Below are positions 57,494 through 64,000 of a DNA stretch of 64,000 nt, one piece after another. Position numbers and translations under genes: made by a program. The notes beneath the pieces were generated by a model. That model saw only the letters and a program-made list of their open reading frames with translations. It was not told the origin of the DNA and ran no database searches. This DNA comes from Palsa-504 sp050013055 (GTDB taxonomy: Bacteria; Actinomycetota; Actinomycetes; Streptosporangiales; Streptosporangiaceae), in contig JBEKGC010000026.1 in NCBI GenBank assembly GCA_050013055.1, positions 24,761-88,760 of the forward strand. The letters are read 5' to 3'. Numbering within the stretch: position 1 is the stretch's first letter; each line of letters begins with the position of its first letter.

Positions 57494-59086
57494 CCGTGCA
57501 CTGAGGCGATCGGGACCCCGATGCGCTGGTGCCGGCCTGCTCACTGCTTCGGCGATATGCCCGAGGGCCCCGCTGAGGCTGGTCAGCGCGCCCAGGGCCC
57601 GATCGCGAGCTGATCCGGCTTGGCCGGCGCCGTCGGCTATCACGCACAGCTCAGGGGCCACCCGGCTGCGCAGCGACTGCCTGACCAAGCCCACGTTGGC
57701 CAGTACGGCGGCGTGGGCAGGCGCGACATCGGGATACGCGGCGAGACCGCTGTCCTGCCGGGTGAGCTGCACCAGGGCGCGGGCCGGAGCCTGGCATGCC
57801 GCCGCGGCCACGGGCAAGGCCGCCAGCCGGTCCTGGATGTGCAGGGCCTTCGCCACCCGGGCTCGCGCGGCGATGGGCTTGGCGACGCCCTCGATCGCGG
57901 CCGAAGCGACCGCGACCGAACGTACCTGGGACCGGCCGACTTCGGCGGGCCGATCGCGCATCACCACGAGCAGGTCGGTGAGGGCCTCCAAGAGCGCGGC
58001 GGCGCGACGGCGTAGCACATCAACGGTGCGGATCGGCAGCAGGAACCACGAAACGCCGATGCCGATCGCCGCTCCGATCGCGATGCCCTCGACGCGCTGT
58101 TCCAGCACGGCCGTGCCGCCTTGGCCGAAATAACCGTAGATCAGCGCGAGGGCGGCTGTGACGCAGGCCGCCCAGTATGCATAGTTGGCGGGCCGCAGCC
58201 AGACCGCGATCGCCAGTATGCAGAAGATGATGACCACGGCCGTCTTGTCCCCGGCCCCGAAGTAGTCCGCGATCATGGTCGCGCCAGCGGTTCCGACGGC
58301 AGCGCCCAGGGCGCGCTGCAGGCCCTTGAGAACGACATCGCCACGACCGGCGTTCCCGCTGCACACGATGAACGCGGTGAGCACGGGCCACTGCCAGTGC
58401 TCGGAGTGGAAATGCCGCCCGGCGATGAACGCCAGCCCCACGGCGACCGCCATCTGCATCGCCAGCTTGTCGCTTGGCCGCAGCCGCCCGGGGCTGCGGC
58501 CGGCGGGTGCTGGCGGCTCCGGCGCGGCCGGGACCAGGCGCAGGCGCCTGGCGATGGCCACTGTCACTCCGGTCAGGACCGCCGCTGCCAGGGCGATGGC
58601 CGCCGACCAGAGAGCTCTGCTCACCGTGCCCTGCGGGGTGAACGGCGTGACCAGAGCGGCGACGAAGGGGAGCGTGACGATCGCGCCGCCCTTCGTCCAG
58701 GCTGGCCCGAATCGCCGCACCGCGATGCAACCGCCGAGCGCCAGGGCGAAGAGCACGTCGCCGACGTGGTCGGTGCGGGCCATTTTCTGCCCGACGTAAC
58801 TGGCGGCGGCGGCAGCAGCAGGGAACAGCAGCAGGACAAGCCATCGCCATCGGGGCGGCCGCTCGATCTCCCCCCTGGCCAGCATGACGGTGATCGCCAC
58901 CGCCAGCACCACCAGGTCGACGTGCTGATGTTCCCAGTGCTCGACCGCCAGCGCCACGCCGTAGCAGGCCAGGGTCGCGGCCATGACGAGCGCGCAGCGA
59001 GCCAGGGCAGCCGGCTGGAACAAGCTGCTGTGTGAAGGCCATATATTAAGCTTTGCAGACTTATTCGTTAGCATGAAAACGCTCAC
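57488..59086 (-). CDS. FUSC family membrane protein (aromatic-acid exporter type)
   Basis: The 532-residue protein has two blocks of hydrophobic helices. The first starts near residue 25 (LARCALVMAATLACYGVALAV). The second has AVGLAFIAGRHFHSEHWQWPVLTAFIVCS, the duplicated FUSC motif with the conserved WPVLTAF, and then GTAGATMIADYFGAGDKTAVVIIF and ALIYGYFGQGGTAVL. A long helical cytoplasmic tail follows. FUSC proteins export hydrophobic acids such as p-hydroxybenzoate and fusaric acid. It is divergent from a MarR gene with a shared operator and lies next to the polyketide genes, so it may export the product or an aromatic acid. GTG 59086 or ATG 59074 could be the start. Confidence 0.88.
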   Translation of the reverse strand: MSVFMLTNKSAKLNIWPSHSSLFQPAALARCALVMAATLACYGVALAVEHWEHQHVDLVVLAVAITVMLARGEIERPPRWRWLVLLLFPAAAAAASYVGQKMARTDHVGDVLFALALGGCIAVRRFGPAWTKGGAIVTLPFVAALVTPFTPQGTVSRALWSAAIALAAAVLTGVTVAIARRLRLVPAAPEPPAPAGRSPGRLRPSDKLAMQMAVAVGLAFIAGRHFHSEHWQWPVLTAFIVCSGNAGRGDVVLKGLQRALGAAVGTAGATMIADYFGAGDKTAVVIIFCILAIAVWLRPANYAYWAACVTAALALIYGYFGQGGTAVLEQRVEGIAIGAAIGIGVSWFLLPIRTVDVLRRRAAALLEALTDLLVVMRDRPAEVGRSQVRSVAVASAAIEGVAKPIAARARVAKALHIQDRLAALPVAAAACQAPARALVQLTRQDSGLAAYPDVAPAHAAVLANVGLVRQSLRSRVAPELCVIADGAGQAGSARDRALGALTSLSGALGHIAEAVSRPAPAHRGPDRLSARS

Positions 59087-59093
59087 ACTTCTA

Positions 59094-59117
59094 GAGAACG
59101 CGTGCGTCGCCGTTCTC
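59094..59117. promoter_or_regulatory. Inverted repeat in the FUSC / MarR divergent promoter
   Basis: GAGAACG - 10 bases - CGTTCTC is a perfect 7-bp inverted repeat in the 57-base gap between the two divergent starts, upstream of a TAGCTT -10 (59131-59136) that is seven bases before the MarR ATG. It is a good candidate for the MarR binding site controlling both directions. Confidence 0.6.
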
Positions 59118-59143
59118 AGATGCTACGTGATAGCTTACTAAAT

Positions 59144-59575
59144 ATGAACCTCAAGGAGGGTGAGACCCTGGCTGAGATCGCAGTCGACGTGCGCCGGGGG
59201 GTGTCCCGCCTCGCCATGCGTCTGCGCGCTGAGCGGTCCGACCGTGGCATGTCAGGGACGAAGCTCATGATCCTTGCGCATCTGCACACCAACGGCCCGT
59301 CCACGCCGACGGCGATCGCGGCCGCGCAACGGCAGCAGCCGCAGTCCCTGACCCGTTCGCTGGCCGAGCTATGCGAGTCCGGCTACGTGCTGCGAAGCCA
59401 GAACGACTCGGATCGGCGCAGCACGGTGCTTTCGCTGACCCAGGCAGGACGTGGTGCGCTCCAGCAGGACATGGCCGATCGCGATGCCTGGCTGGTGACC
59501 GTGCTCGCGAAGCTATCGGATCTTGAACTTGAAATCTTGCGTCTGGGGGCCAAGATCATGGACCAGCTAGCATGA
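59144..59575 (+). CDS. MarR family transcriptional regulator
   Basis: From ATG 59144 the protein has 143 residues. The winged helix-turn-helix is MILAHLHTNGPSTPTAIAAA followed by QRQQPQSLTRSLAELCESGYVLRSQNDSDRRSTVLSLTQAG, with the D-x-R-R wing typical of MarR. The start is chosen because TAGCTT lies seven bases upstream (leaderless layout); GTG 59102 lies inside the operator and is rejected. It probably represses the divergent FUSC exporter and its own operon until an aromatic or other acid binds. Its stop overlaps the GH13 start (ATGA). Confidence 0.9.
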   Translation: MNLKEGETLAEIAVDVRRGVSRLAMRLRAERSDRGMSGTKLMILAHLHTNGPSTPTAIAAAQRQQPQSLTRSLAELCESGYVLRSQNDSDRRSTVLSLTQAGRGALQQDMADRDAWLVTVLAKLSDLELEILRLGAKIMDQLA

Positions 59576-60924
59576 CCGTCACCGAACATACGGAAGCACG
59601 CCGCGCCGCGCCGCGGTGGACGGAGCACGCCCTGTGGTGGCACATCTACCCACTCGGATTTCTCGGTGCCGGGCCGTCGGCGGGCGGCTCCCCGGGCCGG
59701 ACCCTGGATGCCATCACCGACTGGCTCGGCTATGCCGTGGACCTCGGGGTATCCGGCCTGGCCCTGGGGCCGATATTCGCGTCAAGCACGCACGGTTACG
59801 ACACGCTTGACTACTTCCGCATCGACGAGCGCCTCGGCGGCGAGCAAGGCTTTGACCGGCTGCTGACCGCGGCCGGCCGCCGGGGACTGCGCGTGCTGCT
59901 CGACGGTGTTTTCAACCATGTCGGAGTCGACTACCCGCAGTTCAAGCGGACGGTCGCCGGCCTGGCCACGCCGCGGGAGGCGAACTGGTTCGTCCCCCTG
60001 GCGCCCGCTGGCGAAGGGCGGCGGGGCCAGGCCTATCGGACCTTCGAGGGCCATGCCGGGCTGATAACGCTCAACCACGAGGAGCCGGAGGTCGGGGACT
60101 TTGTCACCAGGGTGATGCAGCACTGGCTGCGCAGGGGGATAAGCGGCTGGCGGCTTGACGCGGCTTATGCCGTCCCAACCGCGTTCTGGTCCTCTGTGCT
60201 GCCACGCGTGCGCGCGGAATACCCGGAAGCCTATATCCTCGGCGAGGTCATTCACGGTGATTACAGCGCCTTCGTGCGCGACAGCACGGTGGACGCCGTG
60301 ACGCAGTACGAACTGTGGAAGGCCGTGTGGAGCAGCCTTAACGACGAGAACTTCTGGGAACTGGCCTGGGCGCTCAAGCGCCATGACGAGATGACGAAAA
60401 CGTTCATCCCGCTGACGTTCGTCGGCAACCACGACGTTACCCGGATTGCCAGCAGGCTGACTGACGGGCGTCATCTTGGCCATGCTCTGGCGATCTTGTT
60501 TACCTTGGCCGGTACGCCTTCCGTCTACTACGGCGATGAGCAGGGGTTCCTCGGCATCAAGACGGACGGGCCCGGCGGCGACGACGACATCCGCCCGGCC
60601 TTCCCCGCCGAGGGGCCTGCCGCCCTGTCGTCATCGGGGTGGCCGATCTACCGGCTGCACCAGCGGCTGATCGGCTTTCGCAGGCGGCACTCGTGGCTGC
60701 ACGGGGCCGCCGCATCGACCGTGCGCCTGTCGAACTCTTTCTTCGCCTATCAGTGCCGTGCCGGGAAGAACCAGGTGCTGGTCGCCCTGAACGTCGCCGA
60801 CAAGCCCGAGACAATCGAGGTACCTCGCAGCTGCCGCGAACTTGTGGCCACGCCAGGAGTCTCGGTCAGCTCCGGGGTCCTGACCGTGCCGGGGCACGAG
60901 TGGGCCATTTACAGCTCGGATTAG
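59572..60924 (+). CDS. Alpha-amylase family (GH13) glycoside hydrolase
   Basis: The 450-residue GH13 enzyme has the four conserved regions: LLDGVFNHVG (I), GWRLDAAYAVP with the nucleophile Asp (II), AYILGEVIHGD with the acid/base Glu (III) and TFVGNHDVTRI with the transition-state Asp (IV). A C-terminal beta domain follows (VLVALNVADKPETIEVP). It should hydrolyse or transfer alpha-glucosyl units; oligo-1,6-glucosidase- or trehalose-related activities are common in this size class. There is no signal peptide, so it is cytoplasmic. Co-translation with a MarR regulator (4-bp overlap) inside a polyketide locus is unexpected, and its role there is unknown. Confidence 0.9.
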   Translation: MTVTEHTEARRAAPRWTEHALWWHIYPLGFLGAGPSAGGSPGRTLDAITDWLGYAVDLGVSGLALGPIFASSTHGYDTLDYFRIDERLGGEQGFDRLLTAAGRRGLRVLLDGVFNHVGVDYPQFKRTVAGLATPREANWFVPLAPAGEGRRGQAYRTFEGHAGLITLNHEEPEVGDFVTRVMQHWLRRGISGWRLDAAYAVPTAFWSSVLPRVRAEYPEAYILGEVIHGDYSAFVRDSTVDAVTQYELWKAVWSSLNDENFWELAWALKRHDEMTKTFIPLTFVGNHDVTRIASRLTDGRHLGHALAILFTLAGTPSVYYGDEQGFLGIKTDGPGGDDDIRPAFPAEGPAALSSSGWPIYRLHQRLIGFRRRHSWLHGAAASTVRLSNSFFAYQCRAGKNQVLVALNVADKPETIEVPRSCRELVATPGVSVSSGVLTVPGHEWAIYSSD

Positions 60925-60965
60925 TCAGCTCCCGGATTTGCCTGCATAGGGGGCAGAGAGCATCG

Positions 60966-61604
60966 ATGGGAAGACACAAGGACCCGCTGGCCGACCAGGC
61001 GCCTTACCGGGAGCTCGCCGTGGCGATGACCGCCCTGCGCCGCCGATCCGGCCTGACCTACCGAAGCATGGCCGCCTTGATTGACGAGCCCGGCTGCTCC
61101 GCCGTGACCCTGAGCAGGGCCGACCGTGGTGACCGGCTGCCGCGGCGGCCGGTGGTGGCCGCCTACGCCCGGGCGTGCGGGGCGACGCCCGCGGAGCTAC
61201 GCAACGTCCATCAGCTGTGGGAGCGGGCGAGCATGAACAGGCCGAATCCGGCTCCGTCACCAGCCACCGCCGCCATCCCGGCGCCCCCGGCGCCACCCCG
61301 GCGGCAGCGCAGGCCCGACCTTTTCCTTGAGCCAGCCGATCTGCTGGCGGAGATGCACCGGGTTCGCCTCAAGGCCGGCCAGCCGTCATTGCGCGAACTG
61401 GAAAGACGAGCGCGGTGGATGGGCTCTGACCCGCTCCCCAAGAGCACGGTGTCCGACATCCTCGCCGGGGTCCGGCTGCCTAACCGGCAGCAGCTGATGA
61501 TCTATCTCCGTTGCTGCGGACTCCCCGAGCCGGAGCTAGGAGACTGGTCCACCGCGCACGACCGGGTCTGCCAGGAACTCCAGGACCAGGATGCTTTCCG
61601 CTGA
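60966..61604 (+). CDS. XRE-family-like DNA-binding protein
   Basis: From ATG 60966 the protein has 212 residues with two helix-turn-helix-like regions. The first is ELAVAMTALRRRSGLTYRSM followed by AALIDEPGCSAVTLSRADRG and VVAAYARACGATPAEL. The second, after a Pro/Ala-rich linker (NPAPSPATAAIPAPPAPPRR), is LLAEMHRVRLKAGQPSLREL followed by ERRARWMGSDPLPKSTVSDILAG. Both resemble XRE (Cro/CI) domains as seen in actinobacterial helix-turn-helix proteins with paired N- and C-terminal units. It may regulate the surrounding biosynthetic genes. It is convergent with the acyltransferase gene. Confidence 0.75.
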   Translation: MGRHKDPLADQAPYRELAVAMTALRRRSGLTYRSMAALIDEPGCSAVTLSRADRGDRLPRRPVVAAYARACGATPAELRNVHQLWERASMNRPNPAPSPATAAIPAPPAPPRRQRRPDLFLEPADLLAEMHRVRLKAGQPSLRELERRARWMGSDPLPKSTVSDILAGVRLPNRQQLMIYLRCCGLPEPELGDWSTAHDRVCQELQDQDAFR

Positions 61605-61613
61605 TCGAGGTCG

Positions 61614-62615
61614 TCAGGCGAGGACCGTGGTCTGCAGGTCGCGCAGGGAATCCGTCAGCGCGAGCTCACCACGGCGCATCACAAGCGACGGGAAGGCGCG
61701 GACGTATGGATCGTCGATGACTGTGCCCGTCAGCCTGGTCAGGACAGCCTTGCCTCCCGTCTCGACGAAGATGCGGCATCCGTCCGCGTGCACCTTGCGC
61801 AGGGCGCTGGCAAAGTCCACGGGCAAGACGAAATGCCGTGCGATCAGCTCGGCCAGCGAGTCGTCCGGCCGGTAGTACCGGCCAAGAATGGGCGAGAGCA
61901 CCGGGTAGCGCATGGGCCGCTGCTCGAGGGTGCGGACATAGCTGGCCAAGGGCTCAACGGCTGGTGCCAGCAGGGGAGTGTGAAACGGGAACGCCGCGTT
62001 CAGCGTCTTCGCGGGCATTGACAAGGTGTCCGCGATGGCGAGTACGCGCTCGATCGCGGCAGCCGGCCCGCTGACCACGGTCTGCCGGTCTGAGTTGACG
62101 GTGGCGATGGCGAGCATCGGGTCCTCGAGCAGCCCGACCAGGCGGGCGGCCTGGTCGGGTCCGGTGCCAAGTGCCACCATGCGCCCGTCAACCTGGCCAA
62201 GTTGCTCGATGACCTGCACCCGGCGGATCGTCAGGCGGGCGCCGTCGGCGACGGTGAAGGCCCCGGCGGCGGCGATGGCGACGACTTCACCGAGGCTGTG
62301 GCCGAGCAGCGCGGCGGGAGTGACCCCCGTCGAGATCAGGATCTCGAAGGCCGCCAGGCCGCTGCCGTAGATCGCCAGCTGGGATACCCAGGAATCCTCG
62401 GCCAGCAACTCACCGATCTGCAGGAGCGGCCCGTCCAGGACGATGTCGCCCAGGCGCCGGCCGAACATCTCGCTGGTGACCCCGTCGATGCGGCCGAAGA
62501 CCTCGCGGACCTGCGGATGGCGGGCGGCGGCGGCCCGCAGGGCCGCCGCGTCGAATCCCCCCTGGCCGGGGAACATGAAGGCGACGGGGGACGTCGTGCT
62601 GACCGGGACAGCCAT
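61614..62615 (-). CDS. ACP S-malonyltransferase-like acyltransferase
   Basis: From ATG 62615, with GAGGAG four bases upstream, the protein has 333 residues. The catalytic Ser107 is in LLGHSLGEVVAIAAAGAF and the His212 in AAFPFHTPLLAPAV. The FMFPGQGG loop at the N-terminus forms the oxyanion hole. The usual HAFH substrate-selectivity motif reads FPFH, compatible with malonyl, though this is not proof. It would load the carrier protein with extender units for the KS pair and is therefore a dedicated copy of FabD. It is directly downstream of the carboxyltransferase gene on the same strand (17 bases). Confidence 0.88.
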   Translation of the reverse strand: MAVPVSTTSPVAFMFPGQGGFDAAALRAAAARHPQVREVFGRIDGVTSEMFGRRLGDIVLDGPLLQIGELLAEDSWVSQLAIYGSGLAAFEILISTGVTPAALLGHSLGEVVAIAAAGAFTVADGARLTIRRVQVIEQLGQVDGRMVALGTGPDQAARLVGLLEDPMLAIATVNSDRQTVVSGPAAAIERVLAIADTLSMPAKTLNAAFPFHTPLLAPAVEPLASYVRTLEQRPMRYPVLSPILGRYYRPDDSLAELIARHFVLPVDFASALRKVHADGCRIFVETGGKAVLTRLTGTVIDDPYVRAFPSLVMRRGELALTDSLRDLQTTVLA

Positions 62616-62632
62616 GAGGCTCCTCACTCAGG

Positions 62633-64000
62633 TCAGATCGGGATATTGCCATGGGTGCCACGGGGATTACCCGTCCTGTCCAGCGCCTCGGCCAGCCGCC
62701 GCCGGGTGTCAGAAGGATCGATCACTTCGTCGATGGCGCCCATAGCCACTGCGCGTTCGACACCGCCGGCATTACGCTCCTGCTCGGCCACGAGAAGGTC
62801 GAACATTGCGGCCCGCTCATCCTCGGGCGCCTGCGCCAGCGGCCGCCGGTGCAGGATTCTGACGGCCGCCGGCGCCCCCATCACCGCGACCTCGGCGCCC
62901 GGCCAGGCGAAGCACCGGGTCGCGCCCAGCGACCGGGAATTCATCGCTATATAAGCGCCCCCATAGGACTTCCGCATAACAACGGTGAAACGGGGCACCG
63001 TAGCCTCCGCGAATGCGTAGAGCAATTTCGCTCCCCGGCGGATCATCCCCTCCCACTCCTGACGGACGCCGGGTAGATAACCAGGTACGTCAACCAGGAC
63101 GACGAGCGGTATCCCGAAACAGTCGCATGTGCGCACAAAGCGAGCGGCCTTCTCTGCCGCCAGGGAATTCAGGCACCCGCCGAGGCGTAGCGGGTTATTC
63201 GCGACGATGCCGACCGTGCGGCCGCCGAGCCGGCCGAGGACCGTCACGATGTTGGGCGCCCAGTCTCTGTGCAGTTCTTCGCCGGGCCCGTCGAGAAGTT
63301 CGGCGACGACCGGGCGGACGTCGTACGCACGCTGCGGACGGTCGGGCAAGATGGACCGCAGCCTCGGCCGATCACCCACCTGACCGGCATCGACCGTCCC
63401 TGGCCTGCTCATCAGGTCGATCAGCGTCCGGGCCCGGGCAAAAGCATCAGCCTCATCGTCGGCCACCACATGGGCCAGCCCAGATTTGCGGCCATGCACC
63501 GCTGAGCCGCCGAGTGATTCAGCCGAGACGTGCTCGCCCGTCACCGACGCCACCACATCCGGGCCGGTAATGAACATGCGCGCGGTCGACGCCATGATGA
63601 CGATGTCGGTAAGCGCCGGGCCGTAGGCGGCGCCGCCGGCGGCCGGGCCAAGCACGACCGACAGCTGCGGGATCCGGCCCGATGCCCGGATCATGGCCTC
63701 GAAGACCAGTCCGACGGCTTCCAGGGCGGCGACGCCCTCGGCCAGCCGCGCGCCGCCGGAGTGCCAGATGCCGACGACGGGCAGGCCTGCGGCCAGGGCT
63801 GTGTCGATGGCCCGCACGATGTGCTCGCACCCGACGCGGCCCATGGCACCGCCCTGCGTGGCAGGGTCGGTGCAGAACGCCACCGCCCTCGTGCCGAGCA
63901 CGGTCCCGTCGGCGGCCTGAACGCCCGAACCGTCCGGCGGGTGCAGCCAGCGCAGGGTGCCATGATCAAAGAACTGCCGCAATCGGTATTCGGGACTGCG
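62633..64000 (-). CDS. Acyl-CoA carboxyltransferase subunit (acetyl/propionyl-CoA carboxylase beta-type), partial
   Basis: The frame is open at the right edge of the window, so the N-terminus is missing (the family has ~500-530 residues; ~455 are seen). Crotonase-fold motifs are clear: PVVGIWHSGGARLAEGVAALEAVG, VVLGPAAGGAAYGPALTDIVIM, MFITGPDVVASVTGEHVSAESLGG in the N-domain and IVANNPLRLGGCLNSLAAEKAARFVRTCDCF and VDVPGYLPGVRQEWEGMIRRGAKLLYAFAEATVPRFTVVMRKSYGGAY in the C-domain. It transfers carboxyl from carboxybiotin to acetyl- or propionyl-CoA, probably to feed malonyl- or methylmalonyl-CoA to the polyketide system. The alpha (biotin) subunit is not in the window. Confidence 0.92.
   Translation of the reverse strand, partial: RSPEYRLRQFFDHGTLRWLHPPDGSGVQAADGTVLGTRAVAFCTDPATQGGAMGRVGCEHIVRAIDTALAAGLPVVGIWHSGGARLAEGVAALEAVGLVFEAMIRASGRIPQLSVVLGPAAGGAAYGPALTDIVIMASTARMFITGPDVVASVTGEHVSAESLGGSAVHGRKSGLAHVVADDEADAFARARTLIDLMSRPGTVDAGQVGDRPRLRSILPDRPQRAYDVRPVVAELLDGPGEELHRDWAPNIVTVLGRLGGRTVGIVANNPLRLGGCLNSLAAEKAARFVRTCDCFGIPLVVLVDVPGYLPGVRQEWEGMIRRGAKLLYAFAEATVPRFTVVMRKSYGGAYIAMNSRSLGATRCFAWPGAEVAVMGAPAAVRILHRRPLAQAPEDERAAMFDLLVAEQERNAGGVERAVAMGAIDEVIDPSDTRRRLAEALDRTGNPRGTHGNIPI

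Noticed and set aside
57620..59035. Plus-strand open frames across the FUSC gene
   Set aside because: They are opposite-strand shadows of the FUSC protein, which has clear duplicated family motifs.

Overview
The window comes from a GC-rich actinobacterium. The evidence is strongly G/C-biased codon use with many GTG starts, the actinobacterial thrS / HIT / pgsA / acyltransferase / pimA order for phosphatidylinositol mannosides, a mycobacterial-type SOS box before ruvCAB, the yajC-secD-secF-apt-relA block, and many genes without a ribosome binding site that sit 6-7 bases after a TANNNT -10 element. The genus cannot be named from the sequence alone.

Layout. 1-3.7 kb is a mixed, partly decaying edge: a truncated serpin, a GNAT enzyme whose 3' end runs into a repeat, an alpha/beta hydrolase, and remnants of an F420/FMN-type pyridoxamine-phosphate-oxidase-family gene and a DHFR-family gene. 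3.8-42 kb is a long housekeeping backbone: tex, thrS, an Ap4A-type HIT protein, an atypical response regulator, an EF-G-like GTPase, pgsA-patA-pimA (PIM lipid synthesis), pdxST (vitamin B6), yebC, an Eis-type acetyltransferase, ruvCAB, yajC-secDF, apt, relA, a DUF349 protein, a membrane-anchored cyclophilin, a metallo-beta-lactamase-fold hydrolase, aspS, rarA, alaS, ruvX and mltG. In this backbone yebC and rarA both carry internal frame-breaking deletions. hisS and aroE are absent from their usual neighbouring positions.

42-50.8 kb is an accessory stretch: a repeat protein, a NUDIX hydrolase, an MmcQ/YjbR protein, an MFS exporter, a HAD phosphatase, a stand-alone M41-like metallopeptidase domain, a two-domain VOC protein, a DUF1707 protein, and a TetR-ABC operon with a perfect operator at its start.

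51.7-64 kb (continuing beyond the window) is a compact biosynthetic locus that looks like a reducing type II polyketide / fatty-acid-like system. It encodes an acyl carrier protein, a ketoreductase, a MaoC/hotdog dehydratase-like protein, a second SDR that lacks the catalytic tyrosine, a catalytically dead KS partner (chain-length-factor-like), an intact KS and a serine hydrolase. A FUSC exporter follows, divergent from a MarR regulator that is translationally coupled to a GH13 glucosidase-like enzyme. After these come an XRE-type regulator, a malonyl-CoA:ACP transacylase and an acyl-CoA carboxyltransferase subunit. The expected logic is carboxyltransferase to malonyl-CoA, AT to ACP, KS/CLF extension with KR and DH processing, hydrolytic release, and FUSC export. 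The product is unknown.

Other notable features are an apparently undescribed family of short intergenic repeats with inverted GTGGAT/ATCCAC ends (four copies) and a group of AT-rich palindromes near 43.5 kb. No tRNA, rRNA, CRISPR or insertion sequence was recognised.
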